NCBI GenBank assembly: GCA_964475205.1
Contig: CAYYVQ010000015.1
Coordinates: 1 to 52,110, forward strand
Direction: 5' to 3'
Origin: CAYSRM01 sp964475205
Lineage (GTDB): Bacteria > Verrucomicrobiota > Kiritimatiellia > UBA8416 > CAYSRM01
DNA: 52,110 nucleotides
Shown piece by piece: positions 6,355 to 15,681 of the stretch (its first letter is position 1; the number at the start of each line of letters is the position of its first letter). Below the pieces are notes generated by a model. The model saw only the letters and a list, made by a program, of their open reading frames with translations, did not search any database and had not been told where the DNA came from. The position numbers and the translations under genes were made by a program.

Positions 6355-8005
6355 CAGTCAACAGATAAATCCTCAAGGTTGTATATGCCTGGCCGAAATC
6401 TGGAATCTCCCTGAAAGCGGCATATCTTGATCGGAGAATACGGAAGAAAAACTCCCTCTCACCTGGTTCCACTTCTTTTACTCCGGGCGACTCCACAGCA
6501 AAGCCGTACCCGCTGAAAGCGGCAACAGGCGCGTCGGTGGTAAGCAACAGCTTTTCCATTAAAGGCTTGTTAAGAACATTCAGTTTTTCAGCTTCCGACT
6601 CGGTCAACTCCGGAAAATATGAAAACTGGCCCATCTCAAGTCCGCGCGGAACCTCCATCCCGCTTTCCACTGCAAGATAAATATCCTGCGTAAGAAGCTT
6701 TGTTCTTCCGCGGGCAAGACTGCGGACAACTCCCGCGGCCTCCCTGAGCTTCATAAGCGGCGGGGTTTGCTTGGGCCGGATCCACAGCCTGTCGATTTCC
6801 AGTACGTACCAGTTGTGAACAATGGGAGAAGAAAACACAGACGCAACAGAAAATAAAAGCACAAGCATAGAAAGCGCCCATACCCTTCGAGCGGAAACAA
6901 TTCCAGCAACAAAAGAAGCTGCGACAGCGGCGAACAGCGGATATATCATCACCTGGTACTCGTCATAAGGAAACGGCGCGGACAAGTGGACAATGACAAC
7001 AAGCGCTACAACAAGCCAGGCGCACACAGACAATGCGGCAGAAGGTGTCCACCGGATATTTTTACATGCAACGCCTTTTTTTACCTGCGCAAACCGCCAC
7101 ACTATTCCACACAGCAGAACCGCAAAAGGAACAAAGTAAGCCCCCACAAGACGGGCCATGGAGCCGGCCTTGAGCAGAATGGCTTTCTGCCAGCCCCCGG
7201 CTTCCCGGGAAGCATGGTATTCAAACAGCCAGTACATGGCATTTTCAGGGGTCTGTAAGAGAAAAGCCGCGTAACATATAGCCAGCGAAACCGCCCCGCC
7301 AATGCCAAACCACAGCCAGATCCACTCGAACCCGGCGTCGCGCTCATTCCGGTTTTGTCGGCCCTGAATTCCAGAACCAAAAACATGAAGCATAACCAGA
7401 AGCAACCCTGCTGCCGGTAAGGCAATTCCTGCGGAAAGACGGGTTCCCGCAGCCGCGCCGAGAAAAAAACCCGAAAAAATGCCGCCCGTAATCTTTCTGC
7501 CACGTAACGCCCACATCAAAAACAAAAAACCCGATATAATCAACAGCCCGCTCAGCGAATATGTTTTTACCACGGAAGAGAAATAACCCTGATAGGCGTT
7601 GATTCCAGCCAGGATCAGAGCAATGGCTGCAGCGGCGGACTTTCTTCCCGGCAGCGTTATTCCGGCCGCAAGACTCGCTGCGCCCGCACAACAGGCAAGA
7701 AACATTAAGACTGACAACAAACGCCCGGCGGCAAGACCATGCGCGTCTATAAAAGGCCACACCAGGGAATAAAGGTAAGGCATGACAGGACCCTGGGTAA
7801 AAGCAAAGTCGCGATAGGGCAAGTCTCCGCCGGCCACCAGCCTGGCAGCATAAAGATACCAGCCCTCGTCCTGGTTTAAATCGCCAAACAGAAGGTTTGC
7901 AAGCGCAAGGACAGTAATAAACAAGGCAATGCCGGCAAAAATAAACACCCTGCAGAGCGGGAAGCGCTCTTTGTCAACATGTTCATTTTGTCCGGCAGTA
8001 TTCAT
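6350..8005 (-). CDS. GT-C family (PMT/ArnT-like) membrane glycosyltransferase
   Basis: This integral membrane protein of about 551 residues has roughly eleven or more hydrophobic segments. The first periplasmic loop carries LNQDEGWYLYAARLVAGG at ~43-60, the acidic-pair loop expected of lipid-linked sugar transferases of the GT39/GT83 type. A soluble tail of about 130 residues follows the last helix. ATG at 8005 is preferred because it starts 8 bp after the pyrE stop; the longer frame from 8062 would overlap pyrE. Its stop codon is inside repeat B. It probably transfers a sugar from a polyprenyl phosphate carrier; donor and acceptor are unknown. Confidence 0.7.
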   Translation of the reverse strand: MNTAGQNEHVDKERFPLCRVFIFAGIALFITVLALANLLFGDLNQDEGWYLYAARLVAGGDLPYRDFAFTQGPVMPYLYSLVWPFIDAHGLAAGRLLSVLMFLACCAGAASLAAGITLPGRKSAAAAIALILAGINAYQGYFSSVVKTYSLSGLLIISGFLFLMWALRGRKITGGIFSGFFLGAAAGTRLSAGIALPAAGLLLVMLHVFGSGIQGRQNRNERDAGFEWIWLWFGIGGAVSLAICYAAFLLQTPENAMYWLFEYHASREAGGWQKAILLKAGSMARLVGAYFVPFAVLLCGIVWRFAQVKKGVACKNIRWTPSAALSVCAWLVVALVVIVHLSAPFPYDEYQVMIYPLFAAVAASFVAGIVSARRVWALSMLVLLFSVASVFSSPIVHNWYVLEIDRLWIRPKQTPPLMKLREAAGVVRSLARGRTKLLTQDIYLAVESGMEVPRGLEMGQFSYFPELTESEAEKLNVLNKPLMEKLLLTTDAPVAAFSGYGFAVESPGVKEVEPGEREFFFRILRSRYAAFREIPDFGQAYTTLRIYLLTD

Positions 8006-8013
8006 GATTCTGT

Positions 8014-8589
8014 TTACGACCCCGGATGCGTCAGTGGAACAGCCTCGGAACAGAGAGGACAATTCCCCGGTTCATACACCAAAGGAGCTATGTTGAGGAG
8101 GCTGTAAGAGGGTACGCCGAAATCTATTTTTTCCCGGCTCCGGTCCACAAGCACACAGACCGCCTCTACGATGCCACCGGCGCCTTTGACTATGTCAATA
8201 GTCTCCCTGACGCGTCCGCCTTTTGTTATAACATCTTCGGCAACAATATATTTTTCGCCTTTATCAATCTTGAAACGGCGCATTTTAAGAACTCCATCAC
8301 TTTTTTCCGCAAACACAGCCGGTTCACCAAGCTCAAAAGCAACTTCATGGCCCACGATTATTCCGCCTATGGCAGGCGAAATCACCCCGTCAACCTCAGG
8401 TCTTCCGCCCATACGCTCGCACATCCTGCTTACAAGTTCCCTGCATAGCGCCCGGGCCATGTGCGGATATGCCAGCACATGGGCGCACTGAAAATACTGA
8501 TCGCTGTGCAGGCCGGAACGCAGCTCAAAATGGCCGTTCAGAAGCGCGCCGGTAGTTTGAAACATCTCCATTATTTTATCATTATTCAT
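8014..8589 (-). CDS. pyrE: Orotate phosphoribosyltransferase
   Basis: This 191-residue enzyme joins orotate and PRPP to give OMP in pyrimidine synthesis. The PRPP-binding loop reads YIVAEDVITKGGRV. The N-terminal GHFELRSGLHSDQYFQC matches the branch of PyrE that ends in a cysteine-containing tail, here GNCPLCSEAVPLTHPGS. The start is ATG at 8589, preceded by AGAAAGG; a longer frame to 8742 runs into non-conserved sequence. It lies between ftsZ and a GT-C gene and is probably co-transcribed with the latter. Confidence 0.9.
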   Translation of the reverse strand: MNNDKIMEMFQTTGALLNGHFELRSGLHSDQYFQCAHVLAYPHMARALCRELVSRMCERMGGRPEVDGVISPAIGGIIVGHEVAFELGEPAVFAEKSDGVLKMRRFKIDKGEKYIVAEDVITKGGRVRETIDIVKGAGGIVEAVCVLVDRSREKIDFGVPSYSLLNIAPLVYEPGNCPLCSEAVPLTHPGS

Positions 8590-8607
8590 TATACTGCCTT
8601 TCTCCCA

Positions 8608-8624
8608 TGCGGCCTCCGGCCGCA
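8608..8624. repeat. GCGGCC palindrome upstream of pyrE
   Basis: TGCGGCCTCCGGCCGCA is a perfect palindrome with 7-bp arms. It resembles the second module of the composite repeat at 1757-1783 and 51931-51958, and may be a degenerate relative. It lies just upstream of the pyrE ribosome-binding site. Confidence 0.45.
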
Positions 8625-8774
8625 ACCTCAAAAACTCACGCGCCCACACACATCCTGCCCGGCATCCACACCTTACCCATATTATCCACAAAAAGCACAC
8701 AAAGCCTGCGGGTTCAGACTCTGATCTTTGCGCATCGCCCACTCCAACAGGATGCGCCTGACCCGCACGAAGCG

Positions 8775-9935
8775 CTACTTCTGTATCGAGACTCCTCTTC
8801 TGATAAATGTCGGTATGTCAAGATCCTCGCCTTCGTATATAGTCGGTTCTATACCCCGAAAACGACCCTGCCCGGAGACATCAAACTTAAGCTTTGCCTG
8901 CTGGGATGCCTTCCTTCCTTTTCTGCGCGGACTGTCCCCGGCCCCGGATTCCTTCCTGGTGACGGCGGCAGGTTCATCAGGCTTATCCTTTTCTCCGCCA
9001 TCGCCGTCAACCAATGCAGCAAGAACAGTTACCGATATTCTGCCGTCGAAAGCTTCGTCAATAACCGTCCCCATCGAAACTTCAGCCTTTCCTGAAACCC
9101 GTTCAGATAGAACCTTCATTACCCGGTCGATTTCATTAAGAGTAAGATCCGAACCGCCCGCAATGCTGACAAGCAACGAGCCTGCACTGCCAAGAACACT
9201 GCCTTCTCCAAGCAAAGGACTCGCCGTCAACTCTTTCATCACGGCCACTGCCCTGTCCTCTCCTTCGGCTGAGGCAAAGCCCAGGGAACAAACCGACCCG
9301 CTGTTGCTGACAGCTTTCCTCAGATCCGCAAAATCAAGGCTTATATACCCCGGCCTGGTGATCATGCGCCATATGCTGGCGGCGCCTTCGGCAAGTATCC
9401 TGTCGGCCTTTTCAAATGAAGCTGCGACAGTGTCTTCACCGGTGCTTGTAAAAAGTCTGTCATTGGGCATCAATACGAGCGTATCGCTGCAGCTTTTAAG
9501 ATCGTCCACGGATTTCATCGCTTTTGCCATCCGCTGCGGACCCTCAAACTGGAAAGGCAGGGTAGCAAAACAAAACGTCATGGCCTCGGTTTCCGCTGCG
9601 GCGCTGACCACTGTGGCCGCCGCCCCTGCCCCGGTTCCGCCGCCGAGTCCGGCCATCACGAAAACCGCATCCGCGCCCTCGAAAAGCTCCCTGATCATGT
9701 GTATGTCGTCTTCTGCCGCTTTGCGGCCGAGCTCGACATCGCCTCCCGCGCCCATTCCCCTGGTGTAGGCCGAGCCTATCTCAAGCTTTACAGGCACATG
9801 CGATCCGGACAGGACATTGGAGTCAGTGTCTATAGCAACAATAGACGCGGCCCCGCCGAGAACCGGCGCAATTTTTTCAACAATCCTGCACCCCCCGCTT
9901 CCGATACCCGCAACAACAATTTTTCTTTCCGCCAT
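8775..9935 (-). CDS. ftsZ: Cell division protein FtsZ (divergent)
   Basis: This tubulin-like GTPase of 386 residues would form the division ring. The GTP signature is GLGGGTGAGAAATV at ~97-110 and fits the tubulin consensus. The T7 synergy loop reads GYISLDFADLR, so the usual asparagine of NLDFAD is serine. A charged linker leads to the C-terminal peptide DLDIPTFIRRG, which matches the segment that binds FtsA. The start is ATG at 9935 with AAGGAA six bases upstream; the GTG at 9956 is less likely. It follows ftsA by 35 bp in a murCB-ddl-ftsQ-ftsA-ftsZ order. The identity is firm, and GTPase activity may be atypical. Confidence 0.9.
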   Translation of the reverse strand: MAERKIVVAGIGSGGCRIVEKIAPVLGGAASIVAIDTDSNVLSGSHVPVKLEIGSAYTRGMGAGGDVELGRKAAEDDIHMIRELFEGADAVFVMAGLGGGTGAGAAATVVSAAAETEAMTFCFATLPFQFEGPQRMAKAMKSVDDLKSCSDTLVLMPNDRLFTSTGEDTVAASFEKADRILAEGAASIWRMITRPGYISLDFADLRKAVSNSGSVCSLGFASAEGEDRAVAVMKELTASPLLGEGSVLGSAGSLLVSIAGGSDLTLNEIDRVMKVLSERVSGKAEVSMGTVIDEAFDGRISVTVLAALVDGDGGEKDKPDEPAAVTRKESGAGDSPRRKGRKASQQAKLKFDVSGQGRFRGIEPTIYEGEDLDIPTFIRRGVSIQK

Positions 9936-9970
9936 CACAGTTTCCTTCCGGATCACAATTCAACGGTCCG

Positions 9971-11170
9971 CTATCTCCGTAGAATTCCCTTGATCCATCC
10001 GCCAATTCCAGCCCCCTGCCTCTGCCGGCTCATGGACCTCAATGCATACTGCACCATTCCCACGCAGGCGGCGTATTCAAGTCCCTCGGTAGCAGTAGCC
10101 AGACCGCTTACGTTCCTGGGCTTGCCCTTGGAACAAGGCAAAGAAAAAACCTTCTCCGCCAGTCTCTGAATTCCTTTAAGATGAGCGCCGCCTCCCACAA
10201 GGACAACGCCCGCCCCGGCCTGTTTGAGAATAGCAGGGTCTATCCGCTTTTTAACCATGCGCAAGGTCTCCTCGACCCGCATGTTTATAACCGTGTTCAA
10301 AGACTTCAACGGTACATCTTTCCCCGAGAATCCAACCTGCGGAGGAAGAGATACCCGTTTGGCTGCGGAGAGAGAGTCGACCACTGCGCAGCCATGTGCC
10401 CTTTTCAGGCGTTCGGACTGGGCAAGAGGAACATTAAACGCCTGGGCAATGTCGTTGGTAACGTGGTCCGCGCCTACTCCCAGAGAACCGGCTTCCGCCA
10501 CCACACTGCCGGCATAGGCAAGATAATCGGTCGTACCTGCGCCAAGATCTATAACCAAGGCGCCCCTTTTCTTCTGCTCGGGGCTCAGCACCGCAAGAGC
10601 CGAACACAAACCGCTGAAAGCTACATCGCTGACAGCCATGGGAACACTTTTTACAACCCGCACCGTGTTATGCTGCCTGTTCCGCACACCGTGCAGAATC
10701 AGCATGTCCAGCGACAGCTTTGCCCCTTCCATGCCCTCGGGGCGAATAACTTTCTGTTCTTCGTCAACCCAGAAGTGGCGGCAGATCGTATGCAGTATTT
10801 CGCGGTCCGGCGGAAGATTGACGGCCTTGGCAACAGCCATTACCTGGTCCACGTCATCCTCGGAAATTTCACCTTCCTGATCAAGAACAGGCACCGAACC
10901 CCGGTTAACAAAACTATCAATATGCCCGCCGGACAACGCAAGATGCACCTGGCGGATAGCCACCTCACTGCTCTCCTCGGCTCCTTCTATAGCAGCCCTG
11001 GCGCAGATAACAGCATTCTCAAGATCTATTATCTCGCCCTTGCGGACACCTTTGGATGGATGTTTGCCTATACCGGTTATAAGGATGTGGTTGCCCTCGC
11101 GAACCTCGCCGACAACGGCGACTGTCTTGTATGTTCCTATTTCCAGGGCTACTATCGGCGGTATCGGCAT
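9971..11170 (-). CDS. ftsA: Cell division protein FtsA
   Basis: This 399-residue actin-like ATPase anchors FtsZ to the membrane. Visible features are the phosphate-1 motif ALEIGTYKTVAVVGE at the N-terminus, the phosphate-2 motif VIDLGAGTTDYLAY in the middle, the adenosine motif VVLVGGGAHLKGI, and a C-terminal amphipathic segment GGWIKGILRR that serves as membrane anchor. The length is typical. It starts 21 bp after ftsQ, and ftsZ follows. Confidence 0.93.
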   Translation of the reverse strand: MPIPPIVALEIGTYKTVAVVGEVREGNHILITGIGKHPSKGVRKGEIIDLENAVICARAAIEGAEESSEVAIRQVHLALSGGHIDSFVNRGSVPVLDQEGEISEDDVDQVMAVAKAVNLPPDREILHTICRHFWVDEEQKVIRPEGMEGAKLSLDMLILHGVRNRQHNTVRVVKSVPMAVSDVAFSGLCSALAVLSPEQKKRGALVIDLGAGTTDYLAYAGSVVAEAGSLGVGADHVTNDIAQAFNVPLAQSERLKRAHGCAVVDSLSAAKRVSLPPQVGFSGKDVPLKSLNTVINMRVEETLRMVKKRIDPAILKQAGAGVVLVGGGAHLKGIQRLAEKVFSLPCSKGKPRNVSGLATATEGLEYAACVGMVQYALRSMSRQRQGAGIGGWIKGILRR

Positions 11171-11191
11171 TTGTCTCAGTTCCCGGTTCTT

Positions 11192-12058
11192 TTATGGTTT
11201 TGATCTTATTTCGTCATACGTTAAGTCAAACCGCATATCTCTTTGACCACGCGGGCCTTCCAGCGCGCTTATCCATCCCCGCAGCTTCCGTTCAAGCAGT
11301 TTTCGCGACTTTTCATCGTCCTTATACATTCCTTCCCAATTAAGGTGGGCAAACTTTCCGCTGGAAAGACGGACGGTAAGATAATCTTCATTATCGGTCT
11401 CTATGGAAGAGACATCCAGGCTGATGTCATGCCGGTCGCACATTTTAATAACCTTCAACGCGGCTCCGACCCGGACCGGCGCTTTCTGACCCGGCCTGAG
11501 TTCGCGGGCTTCATCGCCAAGAATAAAAGGCAGCCCCTGCATCTTGCGCCTGGGCACAAAAACATAACCGTCCTCGTCAACCGGGTAAGCGCCCCTGAAA
11601 CCAACCCTTGCCATAGGCATCCTCTCAGACACATTGATAACCATCGTATCGGGAAGAATCCTGGCAATTTCAATATCCCTGATATTAGGAACGGTCCTGA
11701 GTTCTTGGCGCAAATCAGATATATTAACGGCAAAAAGATTCGTCCCTTCAGATATCCCGGTGTATTCGCGTATCCTGGCTTCCTTTATCGCCCGGCCCCC
11801 ACGAATTACAAGATGCTTGATCTCATACCTGCCGTTGTTCCAGAAAAGCGCCCCGCTGACCCACCTGATGCCAAAACCAAGAAGAACCACGAGGGCAATC
11901 GCAAGCACAGTCAGGCTGGAAACAATCCGGGCCCTTTTGTTTCTGGCCGCCCGCTTGCGGTTCAATTTCGCGTTAACGCCCAATACGGAGGGCTTGTACC
12001 CTCTCACGGATTTCCCCTTGATTCTCCTTCCCGCAAAATCTTCGTCATCAAAAAACAT
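11192..12058 (-). CDS. ftsQ: Cell division protein FtsQ/DivIB
   Basis: This single-pass membrane protein of about 288 residues links the divisome to septal wall synthesis. A basic cytoplasmic N-terminus leads to one membrane helix (VSSLTVLAIALVVLLGFGI), then a POTRA domain (EIKHLVIRGG ... INVSERMPMARV) and the FtsQ beta domain. The start is ATG at 12058, because GGAGAG lies four bases upstream. The longer frame to 12178 would translate repeat sequence. It lies directly upstream of ftsA. Confidence 0.85.
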   Translation of the reverse strand: MFFDDEDFAGRRIKGKSVRGYKPSVLGVNAKLNRKRAARNKRARIVSSLTVLAIALVVLLGFGIRWVSGALFWNNGRYEIKHLVIRGGRAIKEARIREYTGISEGTNLFAVNISDLRQELRTVPNIRDIEIARILPDTMVINVSERMPMARVGFRGAYPVDEDGYVFVPRRKMQGLPFILGDEARELRPGQKAPVRVGAALKVIKMCDRHDISLDVSSIETDNEDYLTVRLSSGKFAHLNWEGMYKDDEKSRKLLERKLRGWISALEGPRGQRDMRFDLTYDEIRSKP

Positions 12059-12162
12059 ATCACTCTCCGTCACAATCGTTGCATAAGTGGTTTCTCTTCT
12101 CCCCCGCCCTTTTTCGCGCCCATTGGCGCCTTTCGTAGTTTTAAATTCTCTTCCTCTCTCCA

Positions 12163-12280
12163 CTTGAACATTGAACATTCCCTGTTCATCATTGGATATT
12201 CTCCCCTCTTATCCGCCGTCTGTAAGCCGTAATCCGTAGTCTGTAGTCTCTTTCTCCTACGTCCTACGTCCTACGTCCCA
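12163..12280. repeat. Intergenic repeats including three TCCTACG units
   Basis: This stretch between ddl and ftsQ holds a GAACATT/GGATATT-type repeat (12163-12200), related GTAGTCTGTAGTCT strings, and three tandem TCCTACG units at 12255-12275. It separates ddl from ftsQ by 233 bp, so ftsQ may have its own promoter here. Confidence 0.55.
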
Positions 12281-12291
12281 CACTCTTCCCC

Positions 12292-13188
12292 CTACCCATC
12301 ACACTTGGCAGATTGCATTATCATGTCGCAAAGTTCCGCAAATCCAATCCCCGCCCCGACCGCCGCCTTCGGCAGTAGACTTGTTTCCGTAAATCCGGGT
12401 ATGGTGTTTATCTCCAGCACATACAGCGAACCGTCAACGCCCATCCGGAAATCAACGCGCCCGAAACCCCTGCACCCCATACACTGAAACGCCTTCAATG
12501 CCAGATCCCTGCATCGGCCGGCAATATCGCGCTCCACGGTCGCGGGCTCAAGGTAGCGGGTAATTCCCTTCGTATATTTCGCATTGTAGTCATACCACTC
12601 TTCCGGCGCAACAATCTCTATCAATGGCAGCGATTTTTTGCCGACCACCCCGACCGTAAGCTCTTTGCCCTTTATGTACTTTTCTACCAGTATCCGGTCG
12701 CCGTACGAAAAAGCGCGGGAAACCGCGGCTTTCCAACCAGCTTCATCAAAGACCCTGGAAACGCCTAAGCTGGAGCCCTGGGCAACGGGCTTAACAACAA
12801 CCGGAAACGGGAGACTCCTGCTGTCCCCCGGCCCGAGCACTTCGTATGACGCTGACGGTATTCCGTTTTCGCTGAATATTTTCTTGGAAAGCTCCTTGTT
12901 AAAAGCCGCCGAACTGGCTTGCGCGCCCGAACCGGTATAAGGGATTCCAGCACGGTCCAGGACTTTCTGGATGCCGCCGTCTTCGCCGAATGCCCCGTGA
13001 AGCGCAATAAAAACCGCCTCTGCTTCAGAAGGAAGCTGCGGGTTCGCGTCTACAACATCCACAGTTTCAACCTCGTATCCCGCCTCGCCAAGTCCCCTTG
13101 AAACAGCGGCGCCTGAAGACAGTGACACCTCCCTTTCGGATGAAAACCCTCCCATCAGCACAGCCACTCTTTTAAATTTTCCTGTCAT
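12292..13188 (-). CDS. ddl: D-alanine--D-alanine ligase
   Basis: This 298-residue ATP-grasp ligase makes D-Ala-D-Ala for peptidoglycan precursors. The N-terminal GGFSSEREVSLSSG, the ATP-binding KPVAQGSSLGVSRV, and the metal and substrate motif LEINTIPGFTETSLLPKAA are all present. The chosen ATG at 13188 overlaps the murC-murB stop in an ATGA arrangement, which suggests translational coupling. A TTG at 13197 with AAGGAG five bases upstream is the alternative. Confidence 0.93.
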   Translation of the reverse strand: MTGKFKRVAVLMGGFSSEREVSLSSGAAVSRGLGEAGYEVETVDVVDANPQLPSEAEAVFIALHGAFGEDGGIQKVLDRAGIPYTGSGAQASSAAFNKELSKKIFSENGIPSASYEVLGPGDSRSLPFPVVVKPVAQGSSLGVSRVFDEAGWKAAVSRAFSYGDRILVEKYIKGKELTVGVVGKKSLPLIEIVAPEEWYDYNAKYTKGITRYLEPATVERDIAGRCRDLALKAFQCMGCRGFGRVDFRMGVDGSLYVLEINTIPGFTETSLLPKAAVGAGIGFAELCDMIMQSAKCDG

Positions 13189-15566
13189 GACCAACAAACA
13201 ATCTCCTTTTTAAGCCTGACCTTAAAACGCAGGGCAACCTCTTCGCGAGCTTTTTCCATTAACGCAATAACGTCCGATGCAGTGGCCGAAGGCTGGAGGG
13301 TTATGAAATTCGCATGCTGCATTGAAAAAGCCGCGCCTCCCACCGACCGCCCTTTCATGCCGACCTGTTCCAGTAACTTTCCGGCATAGTTCCCGGGCGG
13401 ATTCTTAAAAACAGACCCGGCCGACCTCATTCCCTTCATCCAAGCCCTTTTTTCCGCTATTTCCCTCCTGTTCCGTGAAATTTCCCGTCTGTTCCCGGCG
13501 CTAATATTGAAACACGCTTCAACGGCAACCGCGTCCTTGAGACCGGAACAGTTTCTGTACGAAAAACCAAGATCTTCCCGCCCCGCCCGGCAGATGCGCC
13601 CACTGTAATCACAGTACCTGACCCATTGCACACAATCGGCAATTTCACTGCCCCATGCGCCTGCATTCATTCGCAACGCGCCGCCGACAGTGCCTGGTAT
13701 CCCATGCATGAACTCCATGCCTGCCGAACCCTCGTCTTCAAGACAGTCAAGAAGAGCGGCAAGGGGGACTCCTGCTCCGGCAACAATAGTGTTTTCGTTT
13801 CGCCGCATATGTTTGAAATCAGCCCCGACAAGTCGTAAAACCACGCCCCGCACACCGGAATCAGGAACAACAACGTTGCTGCCCGCACCTATTACCCGCC
13901 AAGGCATGTTTGCTGCCGAACAATGCGAAACCAGCCTGCAAAGATCAGGTTCATCGGCAACATCGGCCCATAAATCCGCGCTGCCGCCAACCCCGAGAGT
14001 TGTTTTCCGGCCGGCTGGTTCGTCAACACGCAAAACAGATTGCCTGCTCAAGTCCGCCCGAAGTTCCTCAGCTTTCCGCCGGGACTCATCCTCTGCGGCT
14101 ACCGGGCCTGACCCGAAAGGATAAACGCCCGATTGCTCGCATTCCCGAGCCCATCGGGCTATTTCCACAACATCTCCGGCTCCGACCACAAGCAGAATAT
14201 CCCCGCATTGAAGGTTTGCTGCAAGATAACCCTTTATCTCTTCCAGGGATTGCCCCAATATACACTCAAGGCCCGGCCTGGTCTTCCTGAATCGCTCATA
14301 AAGATCGGCGATCCTCCCGCCGGGCACGGGTTTCTCAGAGGCGGCATACACGGGCGCCAGAACGGCCTGGTCAACGCCCTCGAACGCCCGGGGGAAATCT
14401 TTGCCGAGCGCAAGAGTGCGGCTATACCGGTGGGGCTGAAAAACGGCAACAATCCGGCGATGGCGCAAGCCCCGCCTGCAGAAGGGCGCCTCGGCCACCG
14501 ATCCGACAAGCGCCGAAATCTCCGAAGGATGATGGGCATAGTCGGAAATCACCATGATGCGCTCATTGTCAACAACCCGCTCAAACCTGCGGGCGGGCAA
14601 TTCCAAACTGCCGACCGCATCAACAATTGCGCCTGTATCAACGCCTGTCCAAGCGGAAACTGCGATAGCTGCCAGAAGATTAAGGACATTGTGCCTGCCG
14701 GGCAACGGAAGCTCAACACGGCAGGACTCCCTCCCGCCGCAAAAAAGGGTAAACGACGAGGCTAAACCGGCCGAATCTATATCCACGGCCCTGTAAAAAG
14801 CGTGTTCCGAAAAACCGTAAGACCTTGACAGTTCATGATCCCGGCAGATTTCATCGGCGCCTGGACTATCCGCGCAATACACTACCCTGCTGCACCTGCG
14901 CACAAATGAAGCAAAACAAACCCTGAATGCTCCTGCATCGGCAAAGTTTTCCATATGATCGAACTCAATGTTGGCAACAACTCCAATATCCGGTGAATAA
15001 AGCTCCAGTGTCCCGTCGCTCTCGTCGGCTTCGGCTACGAAAACGTGTGCGTCCCTGTCGTACCCGGCCAGGCCTCCCAGAGAAGACGTCCAACCTCCAA
15101 TACACCAGCTTAACGGAACGCCTGAAGAACGCAATATCTGGGCAATGAACGATGATGTTGTGGTCTTGCCGTGTGTTCCGGCAACTGCCACCGACCCGTG
15201 GGATTTCAGCAGCAGAGACAGAACCTCACCCCTTCGTGCAACCGGTATGCCCGCAGCTTCAGCAAATTTCAACTCTTCACAATCTTCAGGAACCGCTGAA
15301 CTCCGGATCACAAGGTCCGCCCCGTCTTGAAGATGCGAAAAGCCGTGCCCCTCCAGCACGCTTATGCCCCGGCCTGCAAGCCAAACGGCCGGTTCGCCGG
15401 ATTTAACATCGCAACCGCTGACATCAAAACCCAGCTTTTTAAGGTGGAAAGCCAACCCGGCCATTCCAACGCCTGAAATTCCAAGCATGTGGATCACACC
15501 CCGGCCCTTGAATAAAAACCCGGAAAGAAACGAAAACAAATTCTGTTCAACTGTCGGCATAAACAT
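13185..15566 (-). CDS. murC-murB: Fused UDP-MurNAc--L-alanine ligase / UDP-MurNAc dehydrogenase
   Basis: This 793-residue protein fuses two successive cytoplasmic enzymes of peptidoglycan synthesis in reversed order. Residues ~20-480 are MurC: HMLGISGVGMAGLAFHL, the ATP loop VAGTHGKTTTSSF at ~128-140, and EADESDGTLELYSPDIGV. A linker of some 30 residues rich in charge follows. Residues ~510-793 are MurB: the FAD-binding IGAGSNVVVPDSGVRG, HGIPGTVGGALRMNAG, the catalytic-serine motif AGSVFKNPPGNYAGKLLEQ and FSMQHANFIT. No stop or frameshift separates the halves. MurC-MurB fusions are known in some bacteria. The start at 15566 is moderately sure; ATG at 15560 is possible. Confidence 0.93.
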   Translation of the reverse strand: MFMPTVEQNLFSFLSGFLFKGRGVIHMLGISGVGMAGLAFHLKKLGFDVSGCDVKSGEPAVWLAGRGISVLEGHGFSHLQDGADLVIRSSAVPEDCEELKFAEAAGIPVARRGEVLSLLLKSHGSVAVAGTHGKTTTSSFIAQILRSSGVPLSWCIGGWTSSLGGLAGYDRDAHVFVAEADESDGTLELYSPDIGVVANIEFDHMENFADAGAFRVCFASFVRRCSRVVYCADSPGADEICRDHELSRSYGFSEHAFYRAVDIDSAGLASSFTLFCGGRESCRVELPLPGRHNVLNLLAAIAVSAWTGVDTGAIVDAVGSLELPARRFERVVDNERIMVISDYAHHPSEISALVGSVAEAPFCRRGLRHRRIVAVFQPHRYSRTLALGKDFPRAFEGVDQAVLAPVYAASEKPVPGGRIADLYERFRKTRPGLECILGQSLEEIKGYLAANLQCGDILLVVGAGDVVEIARWARECEQSGVYPFGSGPVAAEDESRRKAEELRADLSRQSVLRVDEPAGRKTTLGVGGSADLWADVADEPDLCRLVSHCSAANMPWRVIGAGSNVVVPDSGVRGVVLRLVGADFKHMRRNENTIVAGAGVPLAALLDCLEDEGSAGMEFMHGIPGTVGGALRMNAGAWGSEIADCVQWVRYCDYSGRICRAGREDLGFSYRNCSGLKDAVAVEACFNISAGNRREISRNRREIAEKRAWMKGMRSAGSVFKNPPGNYAGKLLEQVGMKGRSVGGAAFSMQHANFITLQPSATASDVIALMEKAREEVALRFKVRLKKEIVCWS

Positions 15567-15681
15567 TCAATAACACAACCCTCCGCGCATCGCAACCCCT
15601 CACGCACCAGTCCCGGCCAGCTTCTACTTGTCACAACGGCTTAACCCATGTACATTTCAGTATAAACGAAAGATCTTACTT

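Noticed and set aside
10181..11203. Plus-strand 340-codon open frame opposite ftsA
   Set aside because: It is antisense to a well-supported ftsA with full motifs. Its peptide lacks any domain signature, and the length comes from the codon bias of the real gene.
11243..12232. Plus-strand 329-codon open frame opposite ftsQ
   Set aside because: It is an antisense shadow of ftsQ and intergenic repeats, without recognisable features.
12255..12275. Three TCCTACG units as a possible CRISPR array
   Set aside because: The units are seven bases long and directly adjacent, without spacers. No cas gene is present.
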